Shown here one piece after another: positions 1-7,734 of a stretch of 64,000 nt of DNA; positions within the stretch are counted from its first letter, which is position 1, and each line of letters begins with the position of its first letter. Location: contig JAFSPG010000007.1 in NCBI GenBank assembly GCA_017443025.1, forward strand, positions 1 to 64,000, in the 5' to 3' direction. This DNA is from Bacteroidales bacterium. Its GTDB lineage: Bacteria > Bacteroidota > Bacteroidia > Bacteroidales > UBA932. The notes under the pieces were generated by a model. That model did no database searches. It was not told the DNA's origin and was given only the letters and a program-made list of their open reading frames with translations. The position numbers and the translations under genes were made by a program.

Positions 1-30
1 CCTGAGCCAGGATCAAACTCTTCTTTGTAT
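1..30 (-). rRNA. rrs: 16S ribosomal RNA, 5' end only
   Basis: The complement of positions 1-21 is the universal 16S 5' primer site (AGAGTTTGATCCTGGCTCAG). The gene runs leftward out of the window, so only about the first 30 nt are present. The exact mature 5' end, about 8 nt before that site, is an estimate. Confidence 0.95.
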
Positions 31-114
31 AATTCTATTTCCTAGCTCGCTGTTCGAAATTGACGCTCTCGATCTTTTATTGTTCGGTACTTGCTTCTTG
101 TACTTAGTCTTTCA

Positions 115-131
115 GTATTTTCAAAGAACGG
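115..131 (-). promoter_or_regulatory. boxA-like antitermination site in the rRNA leader
   Basis: On the minus strand the leader reads GTTCTTTGAAAATA, resembling the boxA-type element of bacterial rRNA leaders that recruits the Nus antitermination complex. It lies about 20-30 nt after the predicted transcription start and about 85 nt before the 16S start. The assignment rests on motif and place only. Confidence 0.45.
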
Positions 132-153
132 TCGTTTTTCTCAAAACGGGCTG

Positions 154-184
154 CAAAGATACGTACTTTTTCCGAACTGCCAAA
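154..184 (-). promoter_or_regulatory. rRNA operon promoter (Bacteroidota type)
   Basis: On the minus strand, TTTG (184-181) is followed after exactly 19 bp by TATCTTTG (161-154). This matches the Bacteroidota housekeeping promoter TTTG-N19-TAnnTTTG. Transcription should start near 148, giving a leader of about 115 nt before 16S. The upstream side is A/T-rich, as in strong promoters. Confidence 0.85.
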
Positions 185-245
185 TTTTTTTAAAAGTTTT
201 TTAGCCATTTTTTTAAGGACATTTCTACCACTCGGCAATAATTGT

Positions 246-253
246 TAAATTTG
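246..253 (+). promoter_or_regulatory. -7 box for the chromate transporter pair
   Basis: TAAATTTG at 246-253 fits TAnnTTTG. A TTTC about 20 bp upstream (222-225) is a weak -33 match. The predicted start near 259 lies 14 nt before the first ATG, and the site is divergent from the rRNA promoter. Confidence 0.6.
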
Positions 254-272
254 CCTCGAAAAAGACCAGGAA

Positions 273-830
273 ATGCAACCTTCCTTACTGTCCATAGCAG
301 GCGTTTTCGCCAAAATCGGAGCCTTTACAATCGGGGGCGGATATGCAATGATTCCCCTGATAGAGAAGGAGTTGATCCGTCGCAAATGGCTCACCCAGGA
401 AGAGCTTCCGGACGTAATTGCCCTCGCGCAGTCTGCCCCGGGCGTGCTGGCCGTCAACGTATCCATCTTCACCGGCTATAAATTACGTGGTGTCAAAGGG
501 AGCATAGCAGCTACCATCGGAGCCAGCCTCCCATCCTTTGTCATCACCCTCGCGATAGCGATGTTCATCAGCAACTTCCAGGATAATCCCTGGGTTATAA
601 AGATTTTCAAGGGGATAAGGCCCGTCGTGGTGTCGCTGATTGCAGTTCCGATGATCAACATGGCCCGCAAAAGCAACAAGAGCTGGTGGGCCTGGCTTAT
701 ATCGGCCGCCGCGCTGGTCGGCGTTGCCGTCCTCAGCATCTCACCTATTTATATACTCCTGACAATCATCGTCCTGGCGCTTGCAATAAGGTGGTTCCTG
801 GACAAAAGGCAGAAGGAGGGCCTGTCGTGA
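273..830 (+). CDS. Chromate transporter, first half-protein of a CHR pair
   Basis: A 185-residue inner-membrane protein of the CHR (chromate ion transporter) superfamily. The N-terminal half carries the family signature FAKIGAFTIGGGYAMIPLI (about residues 12-30) and a QSAPGVLAVN motif, followed by several hydrophobic helices. Each protein of a short CHR pair corresponds to one half of full-length ChrA, and the two are thought to work together as an anion antiporter. Its stop codon overlaps the next gene's start by one base (TGATG), so the two halves are translationally coupled. CHR family membership is clear. The physiological substrate is not proven and may not be chromate. Confidence 0.88.
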   Translation: MQPSLLSIAGVFAKIGAFTIGGGYAMIPLIEKELIRRKWLTQEELPDVIALAQSAPGVLAVNVSIFTGYKLRGVKGSIAATIGASLPSFVITLAIAMFISNFQDNPWVIKIFKGIRPVVVSLIAVPMINMARKSNKSWWAWLISAAALVGVAVLSISPIYILLTIIVLALAIRWFLDKRQKEGLS

Positions 831-1426
831 TGGACGAACTGACCCTTCTCTTTCAGCTTTTCACGACCTTCTTCCTTATCGGAGTTTTCACATTCGGAGG
901 AGGATACGCGATGCTGTCGTTGATTCAGTCGGAGGTGGTTCTCGGCCACGGATGGCTCAGCGAAGGTGAATTCGCCGATATCGTCGCCATCTCCCAGAGC
1001 ACCCCCGGGCCCATAGGCATCAACTGCGCCACCTATACCGGATATGAAGTCCTCAATGACGTCAGCCCGCTGATGGGAGTCATCGGTTCGACGGTAGCGA
1101 CGCTGGCCCTGGTGCTCCCCTCCTTCATCATCGTCCTGATGCTGGTAAAAGCCTATAAGGCCTTCCTCGGAAACAGATATTTCGATGCAGTCATGAGCGG
1201 CCTCAGGCCTGCCGTCGTCGGCCTTATCGGCGCAGCGGCGGTAATTCTGGTACTGAACTTCAGTTGGGCTGACGGTGCTCCAAGAATAGATATAATTGAA
1301 GATAATTTCCCCGACTGGAAAAGCTGGGCGCTTTTCGGAGCCGCCCTCGTAGCTTCCATGAAGTTCAAGGTCGGCCCCATCAGCATCATCTGCGCCGGAG
1401 CCCTCGCCGGCCTCCTCCTCTACTGA
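830..1426 (+). CDS. Chromate transporter, second half-protein of a CHR pair
   Basis: A 198-residue membrane protein, homologous to the preceding half: it repeats the signature FTFGGGYAMLSLIQ (about residues 19-32) and QSTPGPIGIN. The ATG at 830 was chosen because it overlaps the upstream TGA and follows an AGAAGGAGGG Shine-Dalgarno at 811-820. The longer in-frame reading from 686 would run inside the upstream gene. Together the two genes reconstitute a bipartite CHR transporter. The gene ends 17 nt before the convergent hexosaminidase gene ends. Confidence 0.88.
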   Translation: MDELTLLFQLFTTFFLIGVFTFGGGYAMLSLIQSEVVLGHGWLSEGEFADIVAISQSTPGPIGINCATYTGYEVLNDVSPLMGVIGSTVATLALVLPSFIIVLMLVKAYKAFLGNRYFDAVMSGLRPAVVGLIGAAAVILVLNFSWADGAPRIDIIEDNFPDWKSWALFGAALVASMKFKVGPISIICAGALAGLLLY

Positions 1427-1442
1427 GGAGAGGGTGGAGCAA

Positions 1443-3170
1443 CTACTGGCCCAATGGGCCGGTGTAGCCGGGGAGGCCGGGCTCGCCGAAGATATTTCGG
1501 CTGTAGCTGTATCCGAGGGCATCGTAGATTCTCATCATCCTGGCCACGCCCTCTTTGAAGCGCTCATAATCCTTGCGCTCAGGCTGGCACCACTGGAGCT
1601 CGCTCAGGGCATCCATCCTCGGAAGAACCATATACTCCGCATGGGCAGGCGTAGAGATATATTCCGTCCACAGGTTCGCCTGCACGCCCAAAATATGCTT
1701 CTGCGCCTTGGCCGGAATGCCTTCCAAGGGCTCGAAGGAATAAGTCTTCTCGATAGGGCTGGGGCAGCAGATGGCAAAAGGCTCCTTTTCGACGGCCTCG
1801 GACTGATAATAATCGAAGTAAAGGTAGCCTGCAGGCACCATTATGGCATCGAAGCCATTCTTGGCCGCTTCGATGCCCCCCGCGGCGCCGCGCCACGACA
1901 TCACGGTAGCACCTTTGGCAAGATTACCCTCGAGAATCTCGTCCCAGCCTATGATTTTACGGCCGCGGGCGTTGAGATAATCCTGAACACGTGCGGTAAC
2001 ATAATTCTGCAGATACTGCTCCGCCGTATGCTTTTCATCGGTCTTGAGGCCAAGCTCTGCGATACGCTTCTGGCAGTCGGGGCATTTTTCCCAGGCGGAC
2101 TTGGGGCATTCATCCCCGCCGATATGGATATACTCCGAAGGGAAGAGCTCAATTATCTCATCGAGCACGCCCTCGATAAACTCGAAGGTCTTTTCCTTGC
2201 CGGGGCAGAGCACCTCATTGGCGACGCCCCAGATTTGCCAGACCTTGTAAGGGCCACCTGTGCAGCCAAGCTCAGGATAAGCGGCCATGGCGGCAATCAT
2301 ATGGCCCGGCAGGTCGATTTCAGGGATAACCGTAATATGTTTGGAAGCGGCATAGGCCACCACCTCGCGAATTTCGTCCTGCGTATAATAGCCTCCGTGA
2401 GGGATTCCGTCGCCCACATAAGGTTCGAAGTTCTTGAGAAGCATAGTCTCGGGGCGAGTAGAGCCCACAGATGTAAGGCGAGGATATTTCTTAATCTCGA
2501 TACGCCAGCCCTGATCGTCGGACAGATGCCAGTGGAAGCGATTGATTTTATGCAGGGCCATGACGTCAAGATACTTCTTGACGAAATCGACACCGAAGAA
2601 ATGACGCGACACATCGAGATGCATACCCCTGTAGGCAAACCTCGGAGAATCCTCGATATGCACGGCCGGGATTTTCCAGAACTTGCGACAGAGCGATTTC
2701 GGGCAAGGCTTAGGCTTCTGGCAAGTCTCGATCTCCGTGCAAATAGCGTCAGGGTTGAAGTATTTGTCGGGTAGCAGCTGACTTAGCGACTGGATGGCAT
2801 AGAAGAGGCCGGCAGCCGTTGAAGCCTTGATGTCGGCGCACTCGGGAGTAATGTCGATGACGTATTGCTCCTCTGCAAGCTTTTTATCGATGATAAAGCG
2901 GATGCCGCTGTCCTTCAGGCCTTCTACGCCCTGACGGGGAGAACCGAGAGCGTTTCCGAGACGGATGGCAAACTCGGCGATATGCTCACGGCCAAGTTCA
3001 CAGACAGCCGGGTCGATGCTGATTGCAGCCCTGGCGACATCGAAGGAGCCTTCGCCGAAGTTGACGATCTGAGGCTCGGGGATGATACAGATAGTTTCGT
3101 TTTTTGGTGAGCAGCAGGCCGATGCCAGGATGGCGAGGGCCGATGCCGCAAGAAGAAATCTTAGTTTCAT
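1443..3170 (-). CDS. Beta-N-acetylhexosaminidase (GH20) lipoprotein
   Basis: A 575-residue exported enzyme that removes terminal N-acetylglucosamine or N-acetylgalactosamine from glycans. The ATG at 3170 starts a lipoprotein signal peptide with lipobox LASAC (lipidated Cys19); an upstream in-frame Met lacks a signal fit. After the N-terminal GH20b-like domain comes the catalytic TIM barrel, with AYRGMHLDVSRHFF, FHWHLSDDQGWRIE and the HIGGDE motif whose Asp-Glu pair drives substrate-assisted catalysis. An unusual Cys-containing insertion (C-x6-C-x5-C-x5-C pattern, encoded near 2685-2755) precedes the barrel. It likely acts at the cell surface or in the periplasm on host or mucin-type glycans. 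It forms a single-gene unit with its own promoter. Confidence 0.93.
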   Translation of the reverse strand: MKLRFLLAASALAILASACCSPKNETICIIPEPQIVNFGEGSFDVARAAISIDPAVCELGREHIAEFAIRLGNALGSPRQGVEGLKDSGIRFIIDKKLAEEQYVIDITPECADIKASTAAGLFYAIQSLSQLLPDKYFNPDAICTEIETCQKPKPCPKSLCRKFWKIPAVHIEDSPRFAYRGMHLDVSRHFFGVDFVKKYLDVMALHKINRFHWHLSDDQGWRIEIKKYPRLTSVGSTRPETMLLKNFEPYVGDGIPHGGYYTQDEIREVVAYAASKHITVIPEIDLPGHMIAAMAAYPELGCTGGPYKVWQIWGVANEVLCPGKEKTFEFIEGVLDEIIELFPSEYIHIGGDECPKSAWEKCPDCQKRIAELGLKTDEKHTAEQYLQNYVTARVQDYLNARGRKIIGWDEILEGNLAKGATVMSWRGAAGGIEAAKNGFDAIMVPAGYLYFDYYQSEAVEKEPFAICCPSPIEKTYSFEPLEGIPAKAQKHILGVQANLWTEYISTPAHAEYMVLPRMDALSELQWCQPERKDYERFKEGVARMMRIYDALGYSYSRNIFGEPGLPGYTGPLGQ

Positions 3171-3197
3171 TATCCGGTTATTTTTTGTGGTCTGCTT

Positions 3198-3205
3198 CAA
3201 ATTTA
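3198..3205 (-). promoter_or_regulatory. -7 box for the GH20 hexosaminidase gene
   Basis: The minus strand reads TAAATTTG (3205-3198), matching TAnnTTTG. The expected start near 3192 is about 20 nt before the chosen ATG at 3170 and supports that start. No convincing -33 TTTG is seen at the right distance. Confidence 0.5.
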
Positions 3206-3213
3206 GCAATTAT

Positions 3214-3245
3214 TTTGGATTTCTTCTGCCGCATCACTAAATTTG
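3214..3245 (+). promoter_or_regulatory. Promoter for the cyclophilin lipoprotein gene
   Basis: TTTG (3214-3217) and TAAATTTG (3238-3245) are separated by 20 bp. The predicted start near 3251 leaves a leader of about 130 nt that contains the whole REP-like element at 3281-3369. Confidence 0.65.
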
Positions 3246-3280
3246 TACAGACAGCAAATGCAATGAATGTCCGTGAGATA

Positions 3281-3369
3281 AGATCTCTCCACTCGCTTCG
3301 CTCGGTCGAGATGACAAGAGTGATGTCATTTCGAGCGGAGACCGAAGGTCAAAGTCGAGAAATCTTTTA
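3281..3369. repeat. REP-like palindromic element, inverted pair (copy A)
   Basis: Two inverted units make up the element. Positions 3281-3316 read ...ACTCGCTTCGCTCGGTCGAG..., and 3324-3369 carry a degenerate inverted unit ending GAGAAATCTTTT. The same unit recurs at 4109-4143, 32371-32460 and 39482-39530. It occupies the 5' untranslated region of the cyclophilin gene and ends 13-14 nt before its ATG. Confidence 0.85.
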
Positions 3370-3382
3370 AATACTTTATGAT

Positions 3383-4108
3383 ATGCGAATATTTAGAATC
3401 ATTCTTTTTGCAGCGGCGGCAGTAGCGCTCGCCGCCTGCGGCAACAACGCAGCACAGAAAGCCCAGAAAGCCGCAGAGGCAGCGGCCCTCAAGGCAGCAC
3501 AAGACTCAATCGCAGCCGCGGAGCTGGCTGCAAAGGCACAAATCATCAGCGAGAAAATCAAAATGTTAGCAGAAGAACCCGTATTTGTAATCGAGACCAG
3601 TCTCGGCACCATCAAGGTAAAACTCTACAAGAAGACCCCCCTTCACCGCGCCAACTTCGAAAAGCTCGCCCTTGAAGGATACTACGACGGACTGCTGTTC
3701 CATCGCGTAATCAACGGCTTCATGATTCAGGGCGGAGACCCTTTGACCAAAGACCCGTCCAAGGTCGGCCAGTACGGCACCGGTGGCCCTTCATATACAA
3801 TTCCGGCGGAATTCATTCCGGAATACAAGCACAAGAAAGGCGCCCTGGCCGCAGCCCGCAGGGGCGATGCAGCCAATCCCATGAAAGAATCCTCCGGCTC
3901 GCAGTTCTATCTGGTGCAGAGCCCCGAGGCCTGCGCCGCGCTTGACGGCGACTATACCGTCTATGGCCAGACAATCGAAGGTCTCGATGTAATCGACAAG
4001 ATTGCGGCCGTGCCCACCAATCCCCGTGGCCTGCCGAACAACCCCGTAAAAATCATCTCCGTCAAGCTCGACCCCGCCTTCGAGCCCGTCCCTGCTCCCG
4101 CGGAGTAA
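3383..4108 (+). CDS. Cyclophilin-type peptidyl-prolyl isomerase lipoprotein
   Basis: A 241-residue envelope protein that catalyses cis-trans isomerisation of prolyl bonds, a folding aid for exported proteins. Residues 1-19 form a lipoprotein signal peptide (lipobox LAAC, Cys19). An Ala/Lys/Gln-rich, probably helical linker follows to about residue 65. The cyclophilin domain starts near residue 70 with VIETSLGTIKVKLY and contains LLFHRVINGFMIQGGDP, the conserved FHRVI...Q.GD core including the catalytic Arg, and GSQFYLV. It is flanked on both sides by REP-like elements and transcribed from its own promoter. Confidence 0.93.
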   Translation: MRIFRIILFAAAAVALAACGNNAAQKAQKAAEAAALKAAQDSIAAAELAAKAQIISEKIKMLAEEPVFVIETSLGTIKVKLYKKTPLHRANFEKLALEGYYDGLLFHRVINGFMIQGGDPLTKDPSKVGQYGTGGPSYTIPAEFIPEYKHKKGALAAARRGDAANPMKESSGSQFYLVQSPEACAALDGDYTVYGQTIEGLDVIDKIAAVPTNPRGLPNNPVKIISVKLDPAFEPVPAPAE

Positions 4109-4143
4109 GCTCTCTCCACTCGCTTCGCTCGGTCGAGATGACA
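4109..4143. repeat. REP-like palindromic element, single unit (copy B)
   Basis: One unit (CTCTCCACTCGCTTCGCTCG core, then GTCGAGATGACA) begins directly after the TAA stop of the cyclophilin gene. It is nearly identical over 30 nt to the first unit of copy A, so that gene is bracketed by the repeat. Confidence 0.85.
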
Positions 4144-4248
4144 CCAATCGAAAAATATTTTTTTCGTGGCGAATGAGTTTTGGCACAGACCTTGCAAATA
4201 CTCTTAACCGAATAGTTTTTTCATAGGTTAAGTTTTAGGTTAGATTGC

Positions 4249-4279
4249 AAAAAGGGCCGCAGTGATGCGACCCCTTTTT
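4249..4279. terminator. Bidirectional intrinsic terminator
   Basis: Arms AAAAAGGG-C-CGCA and TGCG-AC-CCCTTTTT form a stem with a small internal loop, with a T run on either strand. It lies just beyond the 3' end of the minus-strand barrel gene (4300) and also downstream of the plus-strand cyclophilin gene. Confidence 0.75.
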
Positions 4280-4299
4280 GTATTTATGTGGTTCTAAGA

Positions 4300-4833
4300 T
4301 TAGAACTTGTAGGTAACTCCAAGTCCAACTACGAGGGAACCGTCGTTGTAAAGCTTGTTGAGGGTGTATTTAGCCTCAGCAGCAATTGCGATGGTCTCGG
4401 AGATAGGATACTCGATACCGCAACCGAGGTTGGCACCGATCTTCTTGTCAGAAGCGGAAGTGGGGATTGCGGGAACATCGTATTCATCAAGATACTCGAG
4501 ATACTCGTTGGGAACACCGGGGATGTCAACCTTTACATAGGTGTAGTTAACACCAGCGAAAGGATATACATTAACGGAACCGAGGTTGAAGATGTAGTGA
4601 ACGTTTACATCAGCGCTCCAGCTCTTAACGTTGTCCTTCTTAAGGAAATAGGTGAAGGAAGCCTCAGGACGGATCTGGTCGAGAACATTGTACTGAACCT
4701 TTGCACCAACACCGATGAGACCGGGATCAGCGGTAACATAGGAACCGTAAACGCCAGCGGCGAATTTACCCTGCTGTGCGAAAGCGGAAAGGGATACGAT
4801 AGCAGCAACTGCTACAAGAACGATTTTTTTCAT
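4300..4833 (-). CDS. Small outer-membrane beta-barrel protein
   Basis: A 177-residue protein with a Sec signal peptide (residues 1-19, cut after SAFA). Alternating amphipathic strands follow, ending in VVGLGVTYKF, the aromatic C-terminus recognised by the BAM complex. It resembles eight-stranded OmpA/OmpX/OmpW-like barrels that Bacteroidota annotate as porin family proteins. A central, probably extracellular, loop is rich in Glu, Tyr, Pro and Asp. No enzymatic motif is present. It is a single-gene unit with a -7 box and a terminator; the exact role is unknown. Confidence 0.8.
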   Translation of the reverse strand: MKKIVLVAVAAIVSLSAFAQQGKFAAGVYGSYVTADPGLIGVGAKVQYNVLDQIRPEASFTYFLKKDNVKSWSADVNVHYIFNLGSVNVYPFAGVNYTYVKVDIPGVPNEYLEYLDEYDVPAIPTSASDKKIGANLGCGIEYPISETIAIAAEAKYTLNKLYNDGSLVVGLGVTYKF

Positions 4834-4883
4834 AATAAAAAGTATTAGTTAGTTAATAAATGGTATTCAAGCCTTTAACGGCG

Positions 4884-4891
4884 CAAATATA
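4884..4891 (-). promoter_or_regulatory. -7 box for the small outer-membrane barrel gene
   Basis: The minus strand reads TATATTTG (4891-4884), a full TAnnTTTG match. The start near 4878 gives a leader of about 45 nt. Confidence 0.55.
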
Positions 4892-4914
4892 TGTATTTTT
4901 CTTTTAGTTGATAC

Positions 4915-5790
4915 TCAATCAGCCCATTTTTTGCGTATAAAACGTTTTAATTTACCCCATTCGGCCTCTTTTACGAGTACATTTTTCGCAGAATCAAGCA
5001 AATAAAAGCAAGGATAATACTGGATTTCATATAGTCTTTCCTCCTTTATTGAGCCTGATAGATCATATCCCGCCTGCCAGGAATCCGGATATTTATGAGC
5101 ACGCCATAGCTCATAATCTGTACCCGGGAAGATAGCCACAACCTTGAGTTTCCCCTCTTTCTGAAGTTTATCCAAAAGCTCCATCCCGGACATTTCCTCC
5201 TGCACTTCACGGCAGATGGAACAGTCGGGATTTGTAAACATCAGCAAAATATAGGGGGCGTCTACATTAGATATATGGTATTCCCTTCCCTCTTTGTCGG
5301 CAAAGACAAAATCTTCCGCCTTGGAACCAGTCTGATTCCGCTCCACTACTTCCAACTGCAGGCCAAGAACATCCTTGATCTCAGAAGGAGCATCTGAAGC
5401 CATTGCGGCCTTCAAGAAATCAGCATACATCCAGTCATTGAAAAGCGGCGACTTGGCATCGTGCAGGAAGTGAGAGAACCAATATATGAGCTTACCCAAA
5501 GCGCTGTCGTGACGGGACGAGCGCACCAGCATCGCCGACAAAGCGGCATCTGAAACCGAAGGCTCCGTGTTGCTCAGCAGGTATATGAAATCCAAGGCCG
5601 GCTTTGAGGAATCCAACACCGACACATCGGTAAAATCGACTTTCTCCCAGAAGTGGAGGGCCAGGTAGGCCGTCCTTGCCTCCGGGGTGGTCAGGGAATC
5701 CGGAACGTCGGGGTAAGGAAACGCCGCCTGGCCGCTTAGCGTGAATCGGCACAGGACCAGCGCCATAAGCAGTATTTTAAGCCTCAACAC
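4915..5790 (-). CDS. Exported thioredoxin-fold protein with DUF5106-like N-domain
   Basis: A 291-residue exported protein, last of a five-gene operon. Residues 1-21 are a signal peptide. Residues 25-155 are helical and resemble the DUF5106 region found fused to thioredoxin domains in Bacteroidales. From about 160 a TlpA/AhpC-like thioredoxin fold follows, with the redox pair C190-S-I-C193 in FTNPDCSICREV and a cis-Pro-like YYPCFYLLD. The start is a GTG at 5790 that abuts the upstream stop codon; an internal ATG would lose half the signal peptide. It probably reduces or isomerises disulfides in the periplasm, perhaps of its Cys-containing operon partners, which is inference. Confidence 0.75.
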   Translation of the reverse strand: MLRLKILLMALVLCRFTLSGQAAFPYPDVPDSLTTPEARTAYLALHFWEKVDFTDVSVLDSSKPALDFIYLLSNTEPSVSDAALSAMLVRSSRHDSALGKLIYWFSHFLHDAKSPLFNDWMYADFLKAAMASDAPSEIKDVLGLQLEVVERNQTGSKAEDFVFADKEGREYHISNVDAPYILLMFTNPDCSICREVQEEMSGMELLDKLQKEGKLKVVAIFPGTDYELWRAHKYPDSWQAGYDLSGSIKEERLYEIQYYPCFYLLDSAKNVLVKEAEWGKLKRFIRKKWAD

Positions 5791-6540
5791 TTAGAATCCG
5801 GGGCGGAAAGTATAACCTATAGTAAGCATTCCATTGCTCTTCGTGCCGTACTGGAAACCAAAATCAAGGCTTCCGGGGCCAACGAACCAGCAGAATCCTG
5901 CCAGGAACTGCAAGTCGAAGTTGGATACCGGCTTTACGAGGTAGGCTACGCCTATGCCGGCATAAGGGGCAAGATTCACATCTTTTATCTTAAAAGGAAG
6001 ATATGCGCGCGTGGAAACACCGAGCGACAGCGTGAATTCCGTTTGGCCGCCTCCGGTCATACCGCCTGCGGAAATGGAGCCCGAAGCATCGAGATAATCT
6101 TTGAAAAGGAAGGTACCGCACCTTAATGTGCCTGTGAAGTTATGGCTGCCGCTCTGGCCGGAGGCCGAGCCTCCCACGTAGTAGTACCAGCGGCTGTAGC
6201 CCTGCCTTTGCAATTCGATGGAAGAGTAGTCGTCCATTTTCATGTCCATCACCGACCAGCTGTCGACGAGAACGTAAGCGGAATCCTTCATCATCCAGAT
6301 TTCACCGCCCTGACGGGTAGTGGATATGTTGATTTTCGGCTGACCGCAGTTCTTGTAATAATGGTTTATCCATATACTCTTTTCCTGGGCCGACAAAGCG
6401 TCGTACTGCTCAGTGGAACGGAGGAACAGAGTGCCGTCGTGGGCGAAAGACTTGGAGAATTTATCATCCTTCTGGGCGAACAGAGAGGCCGAGAAGAAAA
6501 GAATCGTAGCCAGTGGCAGTATTATTTTTCGCAGTATCAT
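5791..6540 (-). CDS. Exported outer-membrane-like protein of unknown family
   Basis: A 249-residue protein with a clear signal peptide (cut after SLFAQ, about residue 22). A polar N-terminal region of about 100 residues comes next, then an array of predicted beta strands (APYAGIGVAYLV, FDLQFLAGFCWFVG) ending in MLTIGYTFRPGF, the aromatic end of an outer-membrane barrel. I do not recognise a named family. The ATG overlaps the upstream TGA (ATGA), so it is translationally coupled to the TPR-barrel gene. Its stop codon directly abuts the GTG of the thioredoxin-fold gene. Shared operon and export suggest it works with them at the outer membrane. Confidence 0.7.
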   Translation of the reverse strand: MILRKIILPLATILFFSASLFAQKDDKFSKSFAHDGTLFLRSTEQYDALSAQEKSIWINHYYKNCGQPKINISTTRQGGEIWMMKDSAYVLVDSWSVMDMKMDDYSSIELQRQGYSRWYYYVGGSASGQSGSHNFTGTLRCGTFLFKDYLDASGSISAGGMTGGGQTEFTLSLGVSTRAYLPFKIKDVNLAPYAGIGVAYLVKPVSNFDLQFLAGFCWFVGPGSLDFGFQYGTKSNGMLTIGYTFRPGF

Positions 6541-7730
6541 TTCTTCTTGGTATTAAGGTCGATATAAATAGTCTTTCCGAGGGATACGGAATATCCGATC
6601 TTTCCTCCGCCGGAGAACGGTATCGTAAATCCCAGCATTATATCAAACGACGATTTCCTGTCCTTGGACGGGAAAGTCAGACCTGCGCTGGGGGCAAGGC
6701 AGAAGACATTGCTTTCTTTGGAGAACATGTCGCTTACGCCGAGGCCGAGCACCAGATTCTTCATGGTCTTATAGGCCGACAGGCCTACGCTCCCCGAGGT
6801 ACTTCCGGAGGCGCTGTTGATGCCAAGATTCAGCGATGCGCTGAAATTGCTGCTCGTATAGAGACCAGCGCGGGCATTCAGGGAGGTCATACCGGAGGCA
6901 AAGGTCGCTCCGCCGTAGAGAAGCAGGCGTGGAGTGCCATAGCCAAGGATATTGTCCTTAAGCCAGCTGGTCTTTGCCGGGGCCGGAGACTTCTTGCTTT
7001 TGATATAGAGCAGGTGGTCGTTGTAAACCTGACGGCGGCCCTGGTTGGCTCCTGTCGGGGGGAGCATGTTCAGCGCGGCTTCGAGCGACTGCGTAGCCTT
7101 CTCATAATGCTTCATCTTCTCCCAGACCGTACTCTCGCTTACATACAGGATGGGCTCTTTGGGGTACTGTGCCTTAAGGTCGCCGAGCATGGCCAGGGCC
7201 TGTACGTAACGGCCCTGGGCCGCGAGGGCGTTGGCCATCTTCAGGGACTCCTTCGGGGTGCGGCTGATGACTCTGGAGCTGCAGCTGTGCCTGGCATTGA
7301 GGCCGGGGCAGTAAGAGGCGATGTATTCCGGCACGATTGCACCTTTGCCGACTTCTTCGGCGGCTTCGGTGAGCCCCATGACGCTGAGAATCTGTGCTGA
7401 ATAGAAATCAGCATATTTGCCGCCGAGGGCACGGCTCCTTTCGAGGTTCATAAGGGATGCATCGAAATCGTGCCCGAGCGCCAGGGCGTAGGCGTACTCG
7501 CCGAGAAGGTCGGCGGGTACGCCCTCCCCGGCGCTCCTCTGACCCTTCGCGCGCTCAACAGCTTCGGAATAAGAGATTATAGCATCGGAGATTCGGTCTG
7601 AGCAGAGAAGCTCAACTCCTTGCGCATGGAAAGAATACTTCGCGAACTCGCGCGAGAACTGGGCAAGCGCCGCCTGCCCGAGAAGCAGAGCGCATAAAAG
7701 GCTCATGCAGATTTTTACTGTTCCTTTCAT
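6537..7730 (-). CDS. Exported TPR-repeat and beta-barrel protein
   Basis: A 397-residue protein with a signal peptide (residues 1-23, cut after ALAQ). The N-terminal half is helical with TPR-like repeats (ISYSEAVERA, LMNLERSRALGG, MANALAAQGRYVQALAMLGDL, HYEKATQSLEAALNML). From about residue 265 the C-terminal half is strand-rich with Gly/Ser periodicity and ends in KTIYIDLN, resembling a small outer-membrane barrel. TPRs bind proteins, so an outer-membrane scaffold is plausible. It is the middle gene of the operon, 4 nt after the 275-residue gene and overlapping the next by 4 nt. No specific family is recognised. Confidence 0.72.
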   Translation of the reverse strand: MKGTVKICMSLLCALLLGQAALAQFSREFAKYSFHAQGVELLCSDRISDAIISYSEAVERAKGQRSAGEGVPADLLGEYAYALALGHDFDASLMNLERSRALGGKYADFYSAQILSVMGLTEAAEEVGKGAIVPEYIASYCPGLNARHSCSSRVISRTPKESLKMANALAAQGRYVQALAMLGDLKAQYPKEPILYVSESTVWEKMKHYEKATQSLEAALNMLPPTGANQGRRQVYNDHLLYIKSKKSPAPAKTSWLKDNILGYGTPRLLLYGGATFASGMTSLNARAGLYTSSNFSASLNLGINSASGSTSGSVGLSAYKTMKNLVLGLGVSDMFSKESNVFCLAPSAGLTFPSKDRKSSFDIMLGFTIPFSGGGKIGYSVSLGKTIYIDLNTKKK

Positions 7731-7734
7731 GGCT

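Noticed and set aside
749-1522. Open frame antisense to the second chromate transporter half
   Set aside because: Low-complexity product overlapping a conserved CHR gene.
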